Shown: piece after piece, positions 59,807 to 64,000 of the stretch
How positions within the stretch are numbered: the stretch's first letter is position 1
Layout: every line of letters starts with the position of its first letter
NCBI RefSeq assembly: GCF_014650955.1
Contig: NZ_BMVY01000007.1
Coordinates: 35,819 to 99,818, forward strand
Reading direction: 5' to 3'
Length of the DNA: 64,000 bases
DNA from: Streptomyces tauricus
GTDB taxonomy: Bacteria > Actinomycetota > Actinomycetes > Streptomycetales > Streptomycetaceae
The notes under the pieces: generated by a model
Told to the model about the DNA's origin: nothing
What the model saw: the letters and a program-made list of their open reading frames with translations, nothing else
The model's database searches: none
Program-made: the position numbers and the translations under genes

Positions 59807-61051
59807 TTACGGCCGGGCGGTCTGCTGGTGGTTGCCGAAATAGTCGACCAGCTCCGGGGCCGGCGCGGCCACGGCGACCGGCGTGCCGTTCGTACGCAGC
59901 GAGGTCGTCGCCGCCGCCGCACAGGCCACCGCCTCGCGGGCGGCCACCGGGGAGGTCTCGGTGGGGCCGCCGACCGCGGCGAAGCGCAGGAACTCGTCGA
60001 CCAGCGCCCGGTCCGCGCCACCGTGCAGACCGTCCTGCTGTGCGGGGACCGGGACGCTGAGGTCGGCGTCCTGGCGGTAGCCGGACCGGCGCCGGTTCCA
60101 GACCCTGATGGTGGCGGGGTCGCCGTCGATGCCGTCGCCGAAGTTCTCCAGGCGGCCCTCGTCGCCGATGACGGTGTAGTTGCGCCAGTAGTCGGGCGTG
60201 AAGTGGCACTGCTGGTAGCTGGTGAGCACGCCGTTGTCGAGGCGGCCGAGCATCATGCTGAGGTCCTCGATGTCGACGACCGGGTTGAGATCGCGCAGGG
60301 CCGACGGGGGCCAGACGTCCGGGTCGTACCAGTCGGGCATCCGCTCACCGCCGGGTACGGGTGTCCGTGCGGCGCGGCGCGGGTTGTCGCCGTAGACGGC
60401 GAGGGTGCCGTGGGCGACGACGTCCCGTGTGTAGCCGCCGGCCAGCCAGTGGATCACATCCAGGTCGTGGGCGCCCTTCTGCAGCAACAGCCCGTTGGTG
60501 TGGGCCCGTTCGGCATGCCAGTCCTTGAAGTAGAAGTCCCCGCCGTGGCCGACGAAGTGGCGGCACCAGATGGAACGGACAGTGCCTATCTCCCCTTTGT
60601 CGATCAGCTCCCGCATACGGCGGAGCATCGGCAGATGGCGCAGGTTGTGGCCGACGTACAGGCGGGTGCGGGAGCGGAAGGCGGCGGCCAGCAGGGAGTC
60701 GCAGTCGTCGACGGAGATCGCGAGGGGCTTCTCCACGAACACGGCGGTCCCGGCGTCGAGGAAGAACAGCGCGGGGCCGGTGTGCAGATGGTCGGGGGTG
60801 AGGACGAAGACCGCGTCCAGGCCGTCGTCGAGCATGTCCTCGTACCGCTCGCGCACCAGGACGTCCGCCCCGAACAGGCGCCGGGCGTCCTTCCGGCCGC
60901 GGGGGTCCGGGTCGGCGCAGGACACGACCCGGGCGACGCCCGGCCGGTTCGCCAGGGTGGCCAGCGGGGCGCGCTGGCCGACCCCCACCACTCCGACGCG
61001 CAGCTCGGCACGCGGTGGCTCGGTGGCCGCCGGCTGGGCTCGGTCGTCCAT
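59807..61051 (-). CDS. Gfo/Idh/MocA-family dehydrogenase
   Basis: A 414-residue NAD(P)-dependent sugar or cyclitol dehydrogenase. The N-terminal Rossmann fold is LRVGVVGVGQRAPLATLA, and the signature VFVEKPLAISVDDCD holds the catalytic Lys of the EKP motif. LLQKGAHDLDVIHWL carries the second catalytic His region. It is the last gene of a minus-strand run with a ROK regulator and a GH36-type enzyme, so it probably oxidises a released sugar. It is convergent with the cluster's last gene and I place it outside the cluster. Confidence 0.92.
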   Translation of the reverse strand: MDDRAQPAATEPPRAELRVGVVGVGQRAPLATLANRPGVARVVSCADPDPRGRKDARRLFGADVLVRERYEDMLDDGLDAVFVLTPDHLHTGPALFFLDAGTAVFVEKPLAISVDDCDSLLAAAFRSRTRLYVGHNLRHLPMLRRMRELIDKGEIGTVRSIWCRHFVGHGGDFYFKDWHAERAHTNGLLLQKGAHDLDVIHWLAGGYTRDVVAHGTLAVYGDNPRRAARTPVPGGERMPDWYDPDVWPPSALRDLNPVVDIEDLSMMLGRLDNGVLTSYQQCHFTPDYWRNYTVIGDEGRLENFGDGIDGDPATIRVWNRRRSGYRQDADLSVPVPAQQDGLHGGADRALVDEFLRFAAVGGPTETSPVAAREAVACAAAATTSLRTNGTPVAVAAPAPELVDYFGNHQQTARP

Positions 61052-61108
61052 GTACCCGTCCCTCCAGTTCGGTCCTTCAGTGCGGTCAGTTCAGTCGGTT
61101 CGATCAGT

Positions 61109-61144
61109 TCAGTCAGTCAGTCAGTCAGTCAGTCAGTCAGTCAG
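61109..61144. repeat. (TCAG)9 tetranucleotide microsatellite
   Basis: Nine perfect TCAG units, with degenerate copies outward to about 61080 and 61156. It fills the 101-bp gap between the ROK and dehydrogenase genes; the ROK stop codon at 61153 is in its degenerate edge. Confidence 0.92.
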
Positions 61145-61152
61145 CCAGCCAG

Positions 61153-62346
61153 TCAGTTCGGTCGGTTCGGTTCTTCGCTGCGCGAGGTGTCGCGCCGTGG
61201 GGCGGACGGGGCCGCCAGTCCGTCGCTGAGCAGGCGGCTGTCGACCTCGTCGAGGGCCAGGCGCACGGCGCCCAGGGCCACGCTCTCGTCGCCGAGGGTC
61301 GAGGCGCGCAGTTCCGGCAGACGCAGACAGTGTTTGGTGAGCTCCTGGCGCAACGGCTCCAGGACGACGTCGGCCGACCGGGAGAAACCGCCCCCGTAGA
61401 CGACGACTTGGGGGTCCAGGGCGAGGACGAGGGCGGCGACACCGACGGCGAGGTCACGGGTGTAACGGCGGACGGCGGTCCTGGCCTGCCGGTCGCCGTC
61501 CCGGGCCGCCTGGAACACCCAGGCAGCCGCCTCACCCGGTGCCGCCGTGGCGGGGACACCGGGGCAGGCTTCGAGGTGGCCCGGCGCGCTGAGCCACCGT
61601 ACGGCCTTGAGGGCGCCGATCTCCCCGGCGGCGCCGCCGTGACCGCGGCGCAGGGCGCCGTCCAGGATCAGCCCGGCGCCGGTGCGCAGCCCCGCGAGGA
61701 GGAAGACGATGTCGTCGGCGTCCGAGGCGACTCCCTTCCAGCGCTCGGCGACGGCGGCGAGTTTGCAGTCGTTCTCGACCTGGACCGGACAGGAGAAACG
61801 GGCGGCGAGGTGGGCGACCGGGTCCGCGGTGTGCCAGCCGGGCAGCGGGGTGGACAGCGTGGTGCGCCCGCTGGCGTCGACCGGACCGGTCACGCCGACG
61901 GTGACCGCCCAGATGTCGGCCGGTGCCATGCCGGCGCCCCGCAGCACCTTGTCGATCGCGCGGTCCACGGCCGCGAGCCGTGCCTTCGGGGCCGCCTCGG
62001 GGTCGACCGGGCGGCGCAGGGTCTGGACGAGGTTGCCCTCCAGGTCGCTGAGCATGACGAGGACCTTGTGGACCCCGATGTCGATGCCCAGCACATGACC
62101 GGCGTCGGCGCGGAAGCGGAAGCGGCGGGCCGGGCGCCCCACCACGCTGTTGGTGCCCGGTTCCTCGACCTCCGCCCAGCCGTCGGTGACCAGGGACTGC
62201 ACCAGGACGTCGACGGCGGGCCGGGACAGCCCCGCCCGGCCCGCGAGTTCGGTGACCGTCGAGGGAGGGTTGCCGCGCAGCGCCCACACGATGGACAGCA
62301 TGTTCATCTCGCGCATCCGGGACAGGTCTGTTCCGGTCGTCGCCAT
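61153..62346 (-). CDS. ROK-family transcriptional regulator
   Basis: A 397-residue repressor. An N-terminal winged helix-turn-helix (NPPSTVTELAGRAGLSRPAVDV) precedes a ROK sugar-kinase-fold domain (GHVLGIDIGVHKVLVM, VTVGVTGPVDASGR, FLLAGLRTGAGLILDG, RRGHGGAAGEIG). The usual zinc CxCGxxGC region reads GHLEACPGVPA here, so metal binding is doubtful. AGGGAG lies before ATG 62346. It probably controls this sugar-catabolic run in response to a sugar. Confidence 0.9.
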   Translation of the reverse strand: MATTGTDLSRMREMNMLSIVWALRGNPPSTVTELAGRAGLSRPAVDVLVQSLVTDGWAEVEEPGTNSVVGRPARRFRFRADAGHVLGIDIGVHKVLVMLSDLEGNLVQTLRRPVDPEAAPKARLAAVDRAIDKVLRGAGMAPADIWAVTVGVTGPVDASGRTTLSTPLPGWHTADPVAHLAARFSCPVQVENDCKLAAVAERWKGVASDADDIVFLLAGLRTGAGLILDGALRRGHGGAAGEIGALKAVRWLSAPGHLEACPGVPATAAPGEAAAWVFQAARDGDRQARTAVRRYTRDLAVGVAALVLALDPQVVVYGGGFSRSADVVLEPLRQELTKHCLRLPELRASTLGDESVALGAVRLALDEVDSRLLSDGLAAPSAPRRDTSRSEEPNRPN

Positions 62347-62450
62347 GTGGTGCTCCCTGAAGGGGGCGGGTCCCCGCCGCTGGATAATGCTGAGCAGTTT
62401 ACTAATTCATGCCGACGCCGCGGAGAACCGCCGGCCACCCCCTTCCGGCG

Positions 62451-63950
62451 TCAGGCGATGGGATAGCGCTGCTCCGTCCCGGGGTCGACCGCCGGGGCGA
62501 AGTCGACCTCGCGGCCGTCGAGCGTGAAGCGGTACCGGCTCAGCCTCCGCACCTGCGGGCGTGCGGCCAAGTAGGCGGTCATGTCCTCCAGTTCGTCGGG
62601 GTGCAGCCAGCCGGGCGGGTCGGAGACGGCCCGGAAACCGCAGATGTCGGCGAGGTCGCGCAGCCACCGCTGCTGTTCGTCGGTGAGCAGGTTGAGGCGG
62701 CTGCGGAAGTAGACGACGTCGGGGTCGACCTCCAGCAGCGGTGACTGCCACAGCCGGTGCAGGGTGTTGACGACCGCGTTGCGGGCCAGCGCGTCGGACG
62801 GGTCCTGGGTGGCGTAGTGCTCCCACAGCGGGGCGACGTCCGGCCCGCTGCGGATACCGTCGATCAGGCCGAGGGAGGGCAGCAGAGGCGCACCGCTGCC
62901 GAGCAGGTACGCGTCCTCGCCCGCCTCCTCCCGGACGACGCGCAGCCCGAGCCGGTACGCCTCCTCGCGCCCCAGGTCCCCGGCCCGTACGCCGGTGGCG
63001 GTGGCGGCCCCGATGAAGTCCAGCTTGAGATAGGTGAATCCCCACTCCCGGCTCACCCGGCGGATCGTCTCGCGCAGATGGTCCTGTGCCGCGGGCCGGG
63101 TGAGGTCGAGGGTCCAGTAGCCGGTGCCCCAGTTGTGTCCGGCGACCACGGGTTCGCCCCGCTCGTCGCGCAGCAGCAGCTCGGGGCGCCGGCGGGCGGT
63201 GCCGGACTCCGGATGGACGATGAACGGGGCGATCCACAGTCCCGGGCGCAGTCCGGCGTCCGTGATCCGGTCGGCCAGCGCCTTCATCCCGGACGGGAAC
63301 TTGGCGTTCGGTTCCCAGTCGCCGACGGCCCTCTCCCAGCCGTCGTCGACCTGGACGACGTCGAAGGGCAGTCCGCGCAGGGCGGTGATGTCCTTGGTGA
63401 GCTGCTGTTCGGTGATGTTCTCGTAGTACGCGTACCAACTGCACCACACATTGCCGGCCCGTTTGCCGCTGCGGCCCAGCCGGGCGGCGAGGTGGCGGGT
63501 GTAGGCGGCGAAGACCTCCTGTTCGCCGCCGTGGGCGAGGAACCACGGTGCCCGGTCGCGCTCCGACCAGCCGGCGAGCGTGTCCCGGTCCGCCGTCAGT
63601 CGCGGGATGTCCGGGCCGAGCGCGCCGAGCAGCAGCACCTGTCCGTCGGCTCCTTGCAGGGCGGCCACGGCGGAGGAGTGGTGGCGGGCGGGGTCGTCCC
63701 ACACGGTGTCGTCGGCGGTGAGCCGGCGTTCGGCGCTCTCGATGCGCAGCGGTGCGTCGGAGAGGCGGCGCCAGCCGCAGGGGCTCCAGGAGTTGTGCCC
63801 GTGGCGGTAGAACAGCGCGTCGCCGAGGCCGTGCAGGACGGCCACACGGCCAGGGGGGAGCAGCAGTCCGCCGTCGACGACCTGGGGCGGGGTGTCGCCT
63901 TCGAGTTCGAGGGCGAGGGTACGTCCGCCGAGGTCTGCGAGCTGGGCCAT
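62451..63950 (-). CDS. GH36-type alpha-galactosidase-like glycosidase
   Basis: A 499-residue TIM-barrel glycosidase of clan GH-D. The nucleophile Asp is in FTYLKLDFIGAA and the acid/base candidate is in IDGIRSGPDVAPLWEHY. NVWCSWYAYYENITEQ and VVQVDDGWERAVGDWEPN are typical barrel strands 1-2. A beta-rich N-terminal domain precedes the barrel and a short beta domain follows. No signal peptide, so it is intracellular. Alpha-galactoside is the likely substrate; related alpha-N-acetylgalactosaminidase activity cannot be excluded. Confidence 0.9.
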   Translation of the reverse strand: MAQLADLGGRTLALELEGDTPPQVVDGGLLLPPGRVAVLHGLGDALFYRHGHNSWSPCGWRRLSDAPLRIESAERRLTADDTVWDDPARHHSSAVAALQGADGQVLLLGALGPDIPRLTADRDTLAGWSERDRAPWFLAHGGEQEVFAAYTRHLAARLGRSGKRAGNVWCSWYAYYENITEQQLTKDITALRGLPFDVVQVDDGWERAVGDWEPNAKFPSGMKALADRITDAGLRPGLWIAPFIVHPESGTARRRPELLLRDERGEPVVAGHNWGTGYWTLDLTRPAAQDHLRETIRRVSREWGFTYLKLDFIGAATATGVRAGDLGREEAYRLGLRVVREEAGEDAYLLGSGAPLLPSLGLIDGIRSGPDVAPLWEHYATQDPSDALARNAVVNTLHRLWQSPLLEVDPDVVYFRSRLNLLTDEQQRWLRDLADICGFRAVSDPPGWLHPDELEDMTAYLAARPQVRRLSRYRFTLDGREVDFAPAVDPGTEQRYPIA

Positions 63951-63973
63951 GGATCTCCTTGCGTCCGGATTGC

Positions 63974-64000
63974 GGGGGGGGGGGGGGGGGGGGGGGGGGG
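63974..64000. other. Run of 27 G at the window edge
   Basis: An uninterrupted homopolymer of G up to the last base. It has no counterpart elsewhere in the window and most likely marks a contig end or a sequencing artefact. Confidence 0.85.

Noticed and set aside
1..64000. tRNA, rRNA, insertion sequences, phage attachment sites
   Set aside because: I saw no cloverleaf, rRNA motif, transposase or integrase; not excluded by computation.

Overview
The window is high-G+C actinobacterial DNA and almost certainly comes from a Streptomyces chromosome. Almost every codon ends in G or C, GTG and TTG starts are common, TTA codons are rare, and many genes are coupled by 4-nt overlaps. Streptomycete families are present (MmyB-type ligand-binding domain, MAB_1171c-type membrane protein, I36 inhibitor), as is the familiar intergenic repeat with a GTTCCCCGCGCCCCT core (10121-10259). 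The right edge is a run of 27 G, which looks like a contig end or sequencing artefact.

Left part (1-24.9 kb), ordinary and accessory chromosome. It begins with a sugar-catabolic pair (partial GH4 glycosidase, GH38 alpha-mannosidase), a sulfotransferase and an ATP-grasp ligase. A metallophosphoesterase follows, overlapping a 4'-phosphopantetheinyl transferase. Next come an alpha/beta hydrolase, a set of XRE regulator + ImmA/IrrE peptidase + MAB_1171c membrane protein, and a stand-alone MmyB-type sensor domain. At 13.7-20.3 kb is a self-contained catabolic island for what is probably an aromatic or methoxy-aromatic acid. It has an SsuABC/TauABC-type ABC transporter, a divergent IclR regulator with two copies of a 15-bp palindrome in the shared promoter region, and a Rieske oxygenase, 56-aa protein and ferredoxin reductase operon. 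A DUF5937-type regulator, a secreted I36-type inhibitor, a lipoprotein, a GlsB-type membrane protein and an MFS exporter complete this part.

Centre and right (24.98-59.73 kb), one large biosynthetic gene cluster in two divergent arms. The leftward arm (35.6 to 25.0 kb) encodes an adenylating enzyme, an acyl carrier protein, a solitary ectoine-synthase-like enzyme, an acyl-CoA dehydrogenase, a transglutaminase-like protein, a TrpB2-like PLP enzyme, an ATP-grasp ligase, an unknown protein, both subunits of a B12-dependent glutamate mutase and a second ATP-grasp ligase. A DUF885 metallopeptidase lies between the arms. The rightward arm (38.1 to 59.7 kb) encodes a class II aldolase, two KAS III-like enzymes, an EPSP-synthase homologue, a class III (EctB-like) aminotransferase, an F420-hydrogenase-beta-like Fe-S flavoprotein and an alcohol dehydrogenase. 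It continues with an NRPS A-T didomain, a KS-AT-KR-ACP polyketide synthase, a luciferase-like monooxygenase with a flavin reductase, a stand-alone condensation domain lacking the catalytic His, a GNAT, an acyl-CoA dehydrogenase and a degenerate class II DAHP synthase.

My reading is that the cluster makes an undescribed hybrid peptide-polyketide. 3-Methylaspartate from the mutase, and perhaps a cyclic amidine formed by EctABC-like chemistry, would supply its amino acid units. I recognise no characterised cluster with this gene set. No thioesterase, pathway-specific regulator or transporter lies inside it; the MFS exporter at 23.6 kb and the PPTase at 7.7 kb are the nearest candidate helpers. 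Two rightward-arm genes carry TTA codons. Many genes of the cluster carry in-frame tandem repeats at their ends or in linkers.

Right flank (59.8-64 kb): a sugar-catabolic run on the minus strand with a GH36-type alpha-galactosidase, a ROK regulator and a Gfo/Idh/MocA dehydrogenase.
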